Source: Hexactinellida sp. DTS-2022
Taxonomy: Eukaryota > Porifera > Hexactinellida
NCBI GenBank assembly: GCA_028753945.1
Contig: JAPNXP010000007.1
Coordinates: 744,001-808,000, forward strand
Direction: 5' to 3'
DNA: 64,000 bases
Below are positions 33,035-44,502 of the stretch, piece after piece. The translations under genes and the position numbers were made by a program. Each line of letters begins with the position of its first letter. Positions within the stretch are counted from its first letter, which is position 1. The notes below the pieces were generated by a model that had not been told where the DNA came from, ran no database searches, and saw only the letters and a program-made list of their open reading frames with translations.

Positions 33035-34690
33035 ATGAGTGCATTGGCGGTAGATTCCGAAGAAATAGATACATTAGTATACAAGCGATCAGATGGGAAG
33101 TACAGAGGGTGGAAAACAGAGTTGTTAGTGGAACAGCTGATAACCAAATTGGAGGAGAGATTCCTACTCTGTAGCTATTGCGAGGCTTTAATGAGAGATG
33201 CTTGTCTCCTTGAGGAGGAAGGAAAACAGGTATTGAGGTGTATTACATGCATTCCTGAGGGCGTAACCTGGCAACCAGCTCTAATGAGTAGAGACTCAGT
33301 CAACGAGAAATTTGTTAGTAGCTATTGTTAAAATAGTTAATTCTTGTTTGTTTGTTTGTTTGTTTGTTATATTATTTTCAATTGATCCTTATGCCACGCA
33401 ACACCTCTACAAATGGATCTTGAGACCTTGAGGTGATGATGACATCGCTAAAAAATGTGTTTTTACAATTTTGTCTATAATATACTTTCAATGGGTTGGT
33501 TGGCTATCAATAAAGCACCAAAGGAACATGCGTCGGCACAGGCTGCAATTTTGGATTTTTGTTTTTTAATTTTTTTGTTTATTCGTTTTAAAAATGTTTG
33601 TTTGATTACTTGCTTGTTCGTTTGTGTGTTTATTTATTTGTTTATTTAGATCCGGTGTCCGTTGAGTGAGAGAGGGTGCGAGTGGGGAGATACGGTAAGT
33701 AGAGCGATACAACACATAAGTGAATGCGGTTTCGTTTGTGTGCTGTGTCCGCTTGAGTGTGTCGAGTCGGAGGGAGAGAGAAGTGGCAAAGTGGTGCGAG
33801 TGGAGAGGAGACGAGTGGCGGAGCACGAGAGGGAGTATTGTCCGCACAGGGTTCTTAAGTGTGAGTTCTGTGACCAATCGGTAATGGCCTGTGAGATGAA
33901 TCTCCATATGGGAGAGTGCGAGGGTTTCCTGGTTGTGTGTCCGAATGGCTGCGAGGCAGCAGGGGGGACGGGCAGCAGACAAGCGAGGAGAGGAGACATG
34001 CCACTGCACTTAGCGGAGTGCCCTCTCCAGAGTGTGCAGTGTCCGTATTGGGAGCAGGGATGTGCAGAGGAGATGGAGAGGAGACAGCTGGAGATCCATG
34101 AGAGGGAATTTATGCACATTCATTTCAAACTGGCAATGAAGGAGTTAGGGAAAATAAAACAAATGCAAATTGAATCAAATGACAGAATACAATTATTGGA
34201 AAAACAGGATGCAAAATTGATGCAAACTATTTCTACACATGTATTTACAGGTAGATTGGATTGGAAGATTGACTTAGTTAAACAGAAAATAGAAAAGAAA
34301 GAGAATACTTACAGTGAGCCATTCTTTGTATGACTGTACATGTGTCAGTGTAAGTTTGAGTGGAACCGTAATAATACCGGCAAAGTAGGTTGTTTTATTC
34401 GTATTATGAAAGGGCAGTATGATGATAAACTAAAATGGCCTTTCTTGTACAGATTTAAATTTGTTCTACTCAATCAAAATACAAATCAAGAAGATTACAT
34501 TCAGTCTGGTGAGGTAACAAATGATTTTCTAGAGAAATCAGTTAACCACTTTCAGAGACCAACAAATGTAAGGAATAGTGGGTTTGGAAATTCTTCATTT
34601 ATTACGATTGCTGAAATATTAAGCGATGAATATTGCAGAGACGATTCCATTAATCTTCAAATAACTGTAGAACAGTTGCCTTCCTTCTAA
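33035..34690 (+). pseudogene. TRAF-family gene copy 9, nonsense codon in MATH domain
   Basis: Exon A 33035-33313 and exon B 33650-34690, with a 336 bp short-type intron. At 34331-34333 the sequence is TGA where all other copies have GGA (FFVGLYMCQC), a single G to T change. The frame is otherwise open to the normal end. As it stands the product would be about 320 residues: RING-like module, five fingers and coiled coil, but almost no MATH domain. A truncated protein of this kind could still bind zinc-finger partners and act as a dominant-negative, but a young pseudogene is simpler. Confidence 0.7.
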
Positions 34691-35149
34691 GTTTACTTTT
34701 TTCGGATTTATATTATTGTGATTCTTTGTTTGTCTAGAATTGGTTCATGACAAATTGAATTATTTGACTACTTATGAATTCCCTTTTTACAAATTTTTAT
34801 ATGAATATTATTGTTGTGACAAGAGTAGATAAACGAACTTATTGATGATTATAAATTTAATATAATCCCGTTATTACGAACAAGGTTGATATTAAATTCC
34901 AACTAACAAGAACACTTTTTCCGTCCGTCAACGGAATTGTCGTCGCAGGTAGCCGGAATACTGTTATTTAACCATTGTCTTGCACTCATTCTGTATGAAA
35001 TAAATTTTTGTACGTATATTTATATCACCTATGGTACTCAAAGTGTCTACTCAAACTTATCGATTTACACCTTCATGTGTTAATATGCTATGTTGAAGTA
35101 TAAAACCTATTTAAATGATTATGTAATCTGTGAGTAATATTAATGATCA

Positions 35150-35906
35150 AAAAACATTTGTGATGTCAACACCCTTAATTGCAGAAACAATCAAGAGCAC
35201 GAGATCTAAAGAAAAATTATTATACATGGATTTATTTACACACTAAACAATCCTCTAATCAATTCAAACATTGGGTATGTGAAAAGCGTGATACATGTAA
35301 AGCACGATTAACAACAAATTTTGATTTAGTAATTACAAAACCGAAGGATATTACTGAAATACTGGAGAGTCACACTCATGGACCAGATATGGCAAAAATT
35401 AATATGCTACAGGGTTACAACTAAATGAAGGAACGTTCTCCGCAAGATAGAGATCAAAGCACTAGATCCATTTATGCTTGTGGGGTAGACAATGAGTGAA
35501 TCAAGTTTAGTCCAACTACCAAATACAAATTCAATCAATTGGCTTGGCTAGCTTCTATATGGAAGATCAAGAGTTCGCTCTTAAGAGGAGAATGCTTCCA
35601 AGTCTTGCATTCGTACCGGAACATGATGCCATCGATTGTTTCATTATACTTATGGGCCACTTTCCACAATCTGCGACAGAAGTAGCGGAATATTTTGATG
35701 AGACATACATCGGAAGAAGATTACCAGATCAGACACGCAGGATACCTCCATTTCCAAATAGATTTTGGATAATGCATTCGAGGGTGTTAAACAAAACTGC
35801 TCGCACAAACAATTCCATAGAGGGATGGCATGATGCGTTTCAGTCTGGCCTATCTTCTCCACATCCTAGTTTTTCAAAATTAATGCGACATTTTCAGAGA
35901 GAATAA
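35150..35906 (+). pseudogene. MULE/FLYWCH remnant, spacer before copy 10 (best-preserved C-terminus)
   Basis: 35235-35424 encodes KQSSNQFKHWVCEKRDTCKA and SHTHGPDMAKINMLQGYN, then stops at TAA where siblings have AAC-AAA. 35544-35906 is an open 120-codon frame with FALKRRMLPSLAFVPEHDAI, EVAEYFDETYIGRRLPDQTR, RFWIMHSRVLNKTARTNNSI and EGWHDAFQSGL. The last block resembles the C-terminal TNNS-EGWH region of MULE transposases. The catalytic core is absent. Confidence 0.7.
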
Positions 35907-35967
35907 GCAATACAGGATGTAATGTTGCTAAATGGGAAAGTGGAAATATTCATTTCCAAACAAAGTA

Positions 35968-36141
35968 CAGTAGATTTTGGATATAAGCACGCCGGTTATA
36001 AGAACATATCGGATATAAGAACACTATGTTGAAAAACGGTTGCCATATACCCTATATAATTTATGTCGGTTATACGAACATGACGGTTATAAGCACATTA
36101 AGTGCAGTTTCCGACGATGTGCTTATAACCGGTATCCACTG
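35968..36141. mobile_element. TATAAGCAC-type MITE
   Basis: The left end CAGTAGATTTTGGATATAAG and the inverted right end (gtgcttataaccggtatccactg) are flanked by TA. It includes the internal 'ggttataagcacattaag' segment. Confidence 0.7.
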
Positions 36142-36314
36142 TATACAAAGTAAAGGATTCAAATACTATTAAATTTATGTTTAGAATACGATAATCGCGA
36201 AACCTTGGTTTATTTGAAAGGAATCACCCATAACTTCCAATCATTTTAGTCCCTTTCAAAGTATTTTATTATCACATTATTATCACAAACTATTCGTATA
36301 TCCCATTGCATAGA

Positions 36315-38212
36315 ATGAGTGCATTGGCGGTAGATTCCGAAGAAATAGATACATTAGTATACAAGCGATCAGATGGGAAGTACAGAGGGTGGAAAACAGA
36401 GTTGTTAGTGGAACAGCTGATAACCAAATTGGAGGAGAGATTCCTACTCTGCAGCTATTGCGAGGCTTTAATGAGAGATGCCTGTCTCCTTGAGGAGGAA
36501 GGAAAACAGGTATTGAGGTGTGTTACATGCATTCCTGAGGGCGTAACCTGGCAACCAGCTCTAATGAGTAGAGACTCAATCAACGAGAAACTTGTTAGTA
36601 GTTATTGTTAAAATAGTTAATTCTTGTTTGTTTGTTTATTTGTTTGTATTCTTATCAATTGGTCCTTATGCCACGTAACACCTCTACAAATGGGTATTGA
36701 CACCTTGAGGTGATGATGACATCGTCATAAAATGTGTTTTTACAATTTTGTCTTATATATTTTCAATGGGTTGTTGTTGGGTGAACTCATCACCTATTAT
36801 ATTCTACTGAAACTTGAATGTCTCTGAAATGAAGTGAGCGAAAAGGAAACTTCTAACTCACTAAACGTCGATACCCTCCGAAACACCTTTCTGAATTGGT
36901 TTAACACCTTTATATTGAAGATTACTTGTGAAAAAATCTAAAATTACCCTTGTGGTAATAGCTTTTTTGGAGGCACTATCATACATCAATCACCAAAGAT
37001 AGTGCTTCCAAGGAGCCTGCGACGGCACAGGTGTAATTTTAGATTTTTTGATGATCGTTTGTTGTTTGTTTGATTATTAGTTATTTTGTTTGTTGTTGTT
37101 TGTTTATTCGTTTATTTTATTTTTTGTTTATTTGTTTGTGTGTTTATGAGTGTGTTTATTTAGATCCGGTGTCCATTGAGTGAGAGAGGGTGCGAGTGGG
37201 GGACACGGTGAGTAGAGCGATACAACACATAAGTGAATGCGGTTTCGTTTGTGTGCTGTGTCCGCTTGAGTGTGTCGAGTCGGAGGGAGAGAGAAGTGGC
37301 AAAGTGGTGCGAGTGGAGAGGAGACGAGTGGCGGAGCACGAGAGGGAGTATTGTCCGCACAGGGTTCTTAAGTGTGAGTTCTGTGACCGATCGGTAATGG
37401 CCTGTGAGATGAATCTCCATATGGGAGAGTGCGAGGATTTCCTAGTTGTGTGTCCGAATGGCTGCTCGGCAGGAGGGGGGACGGGCAGCAGACAAGCGAG
37501 GAGAGGAGACATGCCACTGCACTTAGCGGAGTGCCCTCTCCAGAGTGTGCAGTGTCCGTATTGGGAGCAGGGATGTGCAGAGGAGATGGAGAGGAGACAG
37601 CTGGAGATCCATGAGAGGGAATTTATGTACATTCATTTCAAACTGGCAATGAAGGAGTTAGGGAAATTAAAGCAATTGGAACAAATGCAAATTGAATCAA
37701 ATTTTAGAATACAATTATTGGAAAAACAGAATGCGGAATTAAAAGAGAGTATTTCTACACATGTATTAACTGGTAGATTGGAATGGAAGGTTGACTTAGT
37801 TAGACAGAAAATAGAAAAGAAAAAGAATACTTTCAGTGAGCCATTCTTTGTAGGACTGTACATGTGCCAGTGTGAGATTAATTGGAACCGTAATAATACC
37901 GGCAAAGTGGGTTGTTATATTTGTATTATGAAAGGGCAGTATGATGATAAACTGAAATGGCCTTTCTTGTACAGATATAAATTAGTTCTACTCAATCAAA
38001 AAACAAATCAAGAAGATTATACTTGGTCTGATGAGATAACAAATAATTATCTAGAGAATTCAGTTGACTGCTTTCAGAGACCAACAAATAAGAGAAATAA
38101 AGGGTTTGGATATTCATCTTATATCACAAATGCTGAAATATTAAGCAATAAATATTGCAGAGACGATTCCATTAATCTTCAAATAACTGTAGAACAGTTG
38201 CCTTCCTTCTAA
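36315..38212 (+). pseudogene. TRAF-family gene copy 10, frameshift at start of exon B
   Basis: Exon A 36315-36593 is intact. Exon B 37164-38212 has one G too few in the run at about 37198-37202 (GAGTGGGGGACACGG where siblings have six G or GGGGAG). This breaks the frame between CEW and DTVSRAIQ in finger 1. After that the frame is open to the normal stop and encodes four and a half fingers, coiled coil KELGKLKQLEQMQIESNFRI and a full MATH domain (GFGYSSYITNAEILSNKYC). Finger 4 has CEDFLVVCP instead of CEGFLVVCP. Because the change is in a homopolymer, a sequencing error is a real possibility and the gene may be functional. Confidence 0.65.
36934..37046. repeat. Intronic hairpin element, TRAF copy 10
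   Basis: The left arm reads AAATCTAAAATTACCCTTGTG (two changes); the right arm CACAGGTGTAATTTTAGATTT is intact. Confidence 0.65.
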
Positions 38213-38452
38213 GTTTGATTTTTTCGGATTTGCATTATTTGTGTTTGTTTGTCTAGAATTGGTTCATGACAAACTGAATAATTACACTATTAGGAATTCC
38301 CTATTTAAACATTTTATATGAATTTTATTGTTGTGACAAGAGTAGATAAATTAATAATTAGTAATTAGAATTTTATTAAAACTCCGTTATTACGAAACGG
38401 TTGATACGAAATTCCGGTTAATACGAACATTATTTCAGTCCCCTTCCAAGTA

Positions 38453-39942
38453 CAGTGGAGTTGCTTTATTAGCAATAATATTGCTTTATTAGCATCCGCT
38501 TTCAGATCCCAAGCGTGACAATCTATCTATATATTAAAAGCTCAATTGTTGTTTGTTTGTGTGTTTATTTGTTTGTTTGTGTGTGTGTTTGTTTGTTTGT
38601 GTTTGTCTAGAATTAATAGGAAAGACCACAAGCTCTAGAAATCTGAAATATTTTCTGAGGCTGCAATCTGATTGAGTGAAAATAAATTCATCTAACTAAT
38701 CAATCATTTGTCCATTCTATTGCATGTTTTTATTTTAGTATTATTTCAATGCTTCAGTGAGGAGTAAGCTGCGTAACAGCCCTCAACTTGCGGTGCGTAG
38801 CAAAGGCGCCCACAGACCCCTAAAAATGAGACGCACATTGTTGTAAGGAATGAGCATTCCTACCGAATTTTGGTCTATTTCAACCCAATTTGGACGCATT
38901 TTGGCTATATAAGAACGAGACTCAATAGATGTTCACTGAAGCTGTTATTGTATTTTAATTAAATTTTTAATTGCAAAGAATATACCATTTAATTGTAAAA
39001 TAACACAATGCACTAATTATTAGCATGATTGTTCATTACAGTCAACGTACCCCTTAGCCATTTCAGTGTTCGGGCCAACGCCGATTTGACTTGCCAGCGG
39101 CGGTCAAATCGACTCTGCAGCCAGCCAGCCACTCAAAATGACTTCCATAATGTATTTTGCAACCCTCAAAATCGCAAGCAAGACCATTTACCTGGAATGG
39201 GGGAATGGTTTCTATTTAATTTGAAGGTGCGGGTAGTCAGTAAGCTTAGTAAAGACTCTCATTTTAGAGATTTTGCGTGATAGCGAATTATATTGTATTT
39301 ATGTGTTGAAAAAGTGTCGTATCTCCAACCGGCGTATTGCCGTTTTCTGAAATTTATCGGTTGATGAAGCGGAACAAGGCTGGCCGAATGTGGCCCATAA
39401 CTTGGCCCTAGGGGGAAACTGATTCCAGTGGTCTTAATTATTGTTTGTTTGAGAGTAATGTAATTCGCCGATGTCCAGATACATCAAATTCATGTATAGT
39501 TATCACTCTCAATGTCGATCGGGTTATCTCGATGCACGTGCATTAGTGCAAGATCCGTGAGTCGCTCGTCGCCCATTGTGCTGTGCTTCTCAGGTAGAAT
39601 TTCAACCTGCGTGGATACTCATTACTGACATGCAAAGCAACACCCTATGGACATTGTGAATGTTGGGATAGCACAGCATTCACAATGTTGGGGTATAATA
39701 TATTAATATTACAAAAATTGGTTGCGAGAAGTACAGTGAGCTGCAAGTAAAATAGGAAATGGTAAAGTTACCCAGTTAAATTTGTATACGCAATACTGCG
39801 CCCCCTGTGGGCGCCAGTGGTGCGTAGCACGGATCTGTCGCAAAGCGACCGAGACCAAAGGGCTCGTACTGTTAATTTAATTCCCCTATTAGCAACCAGA
39901 TTTAGTGCCAAACACGGGTTACTATTAAGCGAACTCCACTTT
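38453..39942. mobile_element. Inverted-repeat element upstream of TRAF copy 11 (relative of 8624-10225)
   Basis: CAGTGGAGTTGCTTTATTAG at the left; TATTAAGCGAACTCCACTT at the right. A GT-rich microsatellite at 38548-38610 is expanded relative to the other copies, and the block after it is shortened. Confidence 0.7.
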
Positions 39943-39983
39943 ACTTTACTATCACAAACTATTCGTATATTCCATTGCATAGA

Positions 39984-41864
39984 ATGAGTGCATTGGCGGT
40001 AGATTCCGAAGAAATAGATACATTAGTATACAAGCGATCCGATGGGAAGTACAGAGGGTGGAAAACAGAGTTGTTAGTGGAACAGCTGATAACCAAATTG
40101 GAGGAGAGATTCCTACTCTGTAGCTATTGCGAGGCTTTAATGAGAGATGCCTGTCTCCTTGAGGAGGAAGGAAAACAGGTATTGAGGTGTATTACATGCA
40201 TTCCTGAGAACGTAACCTGGCAACCAGCTCGAATGAGTAGAGACTCAATCAACGAGAAACTTGTTAGTCGTTATTGTTAAAATAGTAAATTCTTGTTTGT
40301 TTGTTTATTAGTTAGCCTTTGTTTATATTCTTATCAATTGATCCTTGTGCCACGTACACCTCTACACATGGGTCTTGACACCTTGAGGTGATGATGACAT
40401 CGTCAAAAAATTTGTTTTACCATTATGTCTATTATATATTTTCAATGGGTTGGTTGGTGTTAGGTTACTCAACACCCACATAAAAAATGCTGACTCATCA
40501 CCTATTATATTCTATTGAAACTTGAATATCTCTGAAATGAAGTGAGCTAAAAGAAACTTCTAACTCGCTAAACGTCATTACCGTTCGAAACACCTTTCTG
40601 AATTGGCTTAACACCTTTATAATGATGATGACTTGACAAAAAATCTAGAATTACACCTGTGGCAACAGCATGTTATTTGGAGGCACTATCGATCCACCAA
40701 CCACCATAAGATGGTGCTTCCAAGGAGCATGCGACGGCACAGGTGTTATTTTAGATTTTTTGTTAGTTTTTAGTTTTTTGTTTTGTTTGTTTATATATTT
40801 ATTTATTTGTTTTGTTTATTTAGATCCGGTGTCCGTTGAGTGAGAGAGGGTGCGAGTGGGGAGACACGGTAAGTAGAGCGATACAACACATAAGTGAATG
40901 CGGTTTCGTTTGTGTGCTGTGTCCGCTTGAGTGTGTCGAGTCGGAGGGAGAGAGAAGTGGCAAAGTGGTGCGAGTGGAGAGGAGACGAGTGGCGGAGCAC
41001 GAGAGGGAGTATTGTCCGCACAGGGTTCTTAAGTGTGAGTTCTGTGACCAATCGGTAATGGCCTGTGAGATGAATCTCCATATGGGAGAGTGCGAGGGTT
41101 TCCTAGTTGTGTGTCCGAATGGCTGCGAGGCAGCAGGGGGGACGGGCAGCAGACAAGCGAGGAGAGGAGACATGCCACTGCACTTAGCGGAGTGCCCTCT
41201 CCAGAGTGTGCAGTGTCCGTATTGGGAGCAGGGATGTGCGGAGGAGATGGAGAGGAGACAGCTGGAGATCCATGAGAGGGAATTTATGCACATTCATTTC
41301 AAACTGGCAATGAAGGAGTTAAAGGAAATAAAACAAATGCAAATTGAATCAAATGACAAAATACAATTAATAGAAAAACAGAATGTGGAATTTAAAGAGA
41401 GTATTTCCACACACGTATTTACTGGGGGATTGGAATGGAAGGTTGACTTTGTTAGACAGAAAATATTAAAGAAAAAGAATACTTACAGTGAGCCATTCTT
41501 TGTAGGCCTGTACATGTGTCAGTGTAACATTGAGTGGAACCGTAATAGTACTGGCAAAGTGGGTTGTTATATTTGTATTATGAAAGGGCAGTATGATGAC
41601 AAACTGAAATGGCCTTTCTTGTACAGATATAAATTTGTTCTACTCAATCAAAATACAAATCAAGAAGATTACATTCGGTCTGATGAGGTAACAAATGATG
41701 ATCTAGAGGAATTTCTTGACTGCTTTCAGAGACCAAAAGATATATGGAATGATGGGTTTGGATATTCTTCATTTATCACAAGTGCTAAAATATTAAGCGA
41801 TAATTATTGCAGAGACGATTCCATTAATCTTCAAATAACTGTGGAACAGTTGCCTTCCTTCTAA
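39984..41864 (+). CDS. TRAF-family protein, copy 11
   Basis: Join 39984-40262 and 40824-41864, 439 residues, 561 bp long-type intron. Exon A is the ENVTWQPAR type otherwise found only in copy 7. Exon B is the NVEFKESISTH type otherwise found only in copy 5. It is a clear mosaic of the two lineages. MATH differences: STGKVGCYICIMKG, RPKDIWNDGFGYSSFITSAK where siblings have RPTNIRN...TNAE. No disruption. Confidence 0.85.
40641..40758. repeat. Intronic hairpin element, TRAF copy 11
   Basis: AAATCTAGAATTACACCTGTG at the left (one change); CACAGGTGTTATTTTAGATTT at the right; the inner stem is imperfect. Confidence 0.65.
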
Positions 41865-42305
41865 GTTTACCTTTTTTTTCGGATTTTATATTATTTGTGT
41901 TTGTTTGTCTAGAATTGGTTCATGACAAACTTAATATTCCACTACCTAGGAATTCCCTATTTACAAATTTTCTATGAATTTTATTGTTGTGACGAGATTA
42001 ATCTTCGAACTTATTAATAATTTTAAATTTAGTAGTTCGTAATACGAACACGGTTAATATGAAATTCCAGCTAACACGAACACTATTTCAGTCGGTCAAC
42101 GGAATTGTCCTCGCAGGTAGCTGGAATCCTGTCATTTAACCATTGTCTTGCACTTTCTGTCGGAAATATATTTTTGTATGTATATTGATATATATCACCT
42201 ATGGTTACTCAAAGAGTCTACCCAAACTTATCGATTTACACCTTCATGTGTTAATATGCTATTTTGAAGTATAAAACCTATTTAAATGATTATGTAATCT
42301 GTGAG

Positions 42306-42775
42306 GAGGCGCATGCATTAATCAGAATTTTGTAAGCTGTAATTAGTTAGAATATGGAACACTGGCGTTAGTCAGAATAGCTTTTTCCGTAAGTTGGCGT
42401 TAGTTAGAATGAGTTTTCACTAAGTTGGCGTTAGTCAGAATGGATTTAAGATGTTGACGTTAGTCAAATAATTATTAAATTTCTCTCTTATATGTTCGCA
42501 ATTTATTGGGATTTCAAAGAAATTCGTTCTACAAAGCGACAATTTGTAACGATCATATTTATTCAAACAAAACCTTAGACTTACTTTCATGATCATTGTG
42601 GGGAATCTGTTAAATTTGACTAACGTCAACATCCTAAATCCATTCTGACTAACGCAACTTAGTGAAAACACATTCTGACTAACGCCAACTTACCTAAAAA
42701 GTCATTTTGACTAACGCCAGTCTTCAATATTCTAACTAATGACAACTTACAAATTCTGACTAATGCAGCGCCCCC
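42306..42775. mobile_element. 470 bp element with 'ggcgttagtcagaat' sub-repeats and 7 bp TSD CTGTGAG
   Basis: The inverted ends (left GCATTAATCAGAATTTTGTAAG, right CTTACAAATTCTGACTAATGC, given in part) are flanked by CTGTGAG on both sides. In other spacers of this class the site reads once as 'atctgtgagtaat'. The motif 'ttggcgttagtcagaatg' occurs at least four times on the left half and inverted on the right half. Confidence 0.75.
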
Positions 42776-42789
42776 CTGTGAGTAATATT

Positions 42790-43560
42790 AATGATCAAAA
42801 AACACTTGTGATGGCAACACCCTTAATTGCAGAAACAATCAAGAGCACGAGATCTAAAGCTAAAATTATTATACATAGATTTATTTACACACTAAACAAT
42901 CCTCTAATCAATTCACACATTGGGTATGTGAAAAGCGTGGTACGTGTAAAGCACGAATTTCAACGAATTTTGATTTGGTAATTATAAAACCGAAGGATAT
43001 TACTGAAATACTGGAGAGTCACACTCATGGACCAGATATGGCAAGGATTAATATGCTACAGGGTTATAACAAAATGAAGGAACGTGCTCCGCAAGATACA
43101 GATCAAAGCACTAGATCCATTTATGCTTGCGGGGTAGACAATGAGTGGATCAAGTTTAGTCCAACTACCAAATGCAAATTCAATCAATTGGCTTGGCTAT
43201 ATGGAAGATCAAGAGTTCGCTCTTAAGAGGAGAATGCTTCCAAGTTTTGTATTCGTACCGGAACATGATGTCATCGATTGTTTCACGATACTTATGGGCG
43301 AGTTTCCACAATCTGCAACGGAAGTAGCGGAATATTTTGAGGAGACATACATCGGAAGAAGATTACCAGATTTAACTCGAAGGATACCTCCAATTAGATC
43401 CAATTAGATTTTGGAATATGCATTCGAGGGTGTTAAACAAAACTGCTCGCACAAACAATTCCATACGGATATGGCATAATGCGTTTCAGTCTGGCCTATA
43501 TTCTCCACATCCTAGTTTTCAAAATTGATGCGACATTTTCAGAGAGAACAAGCAATACAA
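42790..43560 (+). pseudogene. MULE/FLYWCH remnant, spacer before copy 12
   Basis: The frame at 42810 encodes MATPLIAETIKSTRSKAKII but slips by one base before HWVCEKR. At 42960-43150 another frame encodes KPKDITEILESHTHGPDMAR and MLQGYNKMKERAPQDTDQST. 43195-43407 encodes MEDQEFALKRRMLPSFVFVP and EVAEYFEETYIGRRLPDLTR. 'Tccaattagatccaattaga' is a local duplication that shifts the frame. Confidence 0.65.
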
Positions 43561-43653
43561 GATGTAAATAATTTTTCTAAATTGGAAAGTGGAAATATTC
43601 ATTTCCAAACAAAGTATAATAGATGTGGGTTATAAGAACATATCGGATATAAG

Positions 43654-44025
43654 GCCAGGTTAAATAAATAAATTGTTTATCATCAAGGTTTTTTCACAAA
43701 ATTCGGACGGCGGACGGGATTTTATTTTTATTTTTTACTTCCATTGATGTGCAAATAGCATAACCAATGCCAAACAATAATTTTTTTTTTAATTATAAAA
43801 TTACAACAATGTTAAATTATTAAATAATGCTCTAAATAGAAAGACTATTAAAAATTGATACATAGGACTTAGGAGTACTTACTTTACACAAGTTTATAGC
43901 TATTATTTTGACTATTATTTTTAATTAAGAGATATTAATAAAATATATCCTGACGGACGGGGGGGGGGGGTAAATTTGGGACGGGCGGGGATGATAAAGC
44001 AAGTTATTTATTTTATATGGCCTAA
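43654..44025. mobile_element. Probable inserted element with a G12 run
   Basis: The uninterrupted MITE sequence 'ggatataagaacactatgttgg' is split here after 'ggatataag' and resumes with 'aagaacactgttg' at about 44026. The inserted 370 bp start 'gccaggttaaata' and end 'tatatggcct' and contain 'gacggacgggggggggggg'. Ends are not clear inverted repeats, so the class is unknown. Confidence 0.45.
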
Positions 44026-44049
44026 GAACACTGTTGAAAAACGGTTGCC

Positions 44050-44471
44050 CTGTCACTGGAAAATTGGTCCCGGACCAATTTTTTCGGGTAAAATTCGTCC
44101 GGTGGACCAATATTCCATGGAAAATGGTCCTAACCCCCTGAAATTTTGGTCCCACCATGGGACCAATATTCCATGGAAATTTTACCCATAGAAATTGGTC
44201 CGGGGGACCAAAATTCCATGGAAAAATGGTCCTAGGACCAGTTTTCCATGGAATTTTGGTCTCGGATCAATTTTTTCGGGGCCCAATTTTCCAGAGACAG
44301 GCTTATTCATAAATTTTTTGGTCCCAATATGGCGAAAAATTGCCTAGGTTAAAATTCAAGTAAATTCGGTAACTAAATAAACACAAACCTCAGCTCAGAG
44401 GGACCAAATTTCCATGAAAATTTTGGTCCCCCCGGACCAATTTTCCAAGGGAACCAAAATTTCCGTGACAG
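44050..44471. mobile_element. Element built of GGACCAA-TTCCATGGAA palindromes
   Basis: The ends CTGTCACTGGAAAATTGGTC and the inverse GAACCAAAATTTCCGTGACAG (partly quoted) bracket the insertion inside 'cggttgcc/ccatatacc'. The interior is a series of about ten 'ggaccaa...ttccatgga' units in both orientations, so the whole strand can form many small hairpins. Confidence 0.7.
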
Positions 44472-44502
44472 CCATATACCCTAGATATAATTTATGTCGG
44501 TT

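Noticed and set aside
42435-42671. A 78-codon - strand frame
   Set aside because: Lies wholly inside the 470 bp repeat-rich element.
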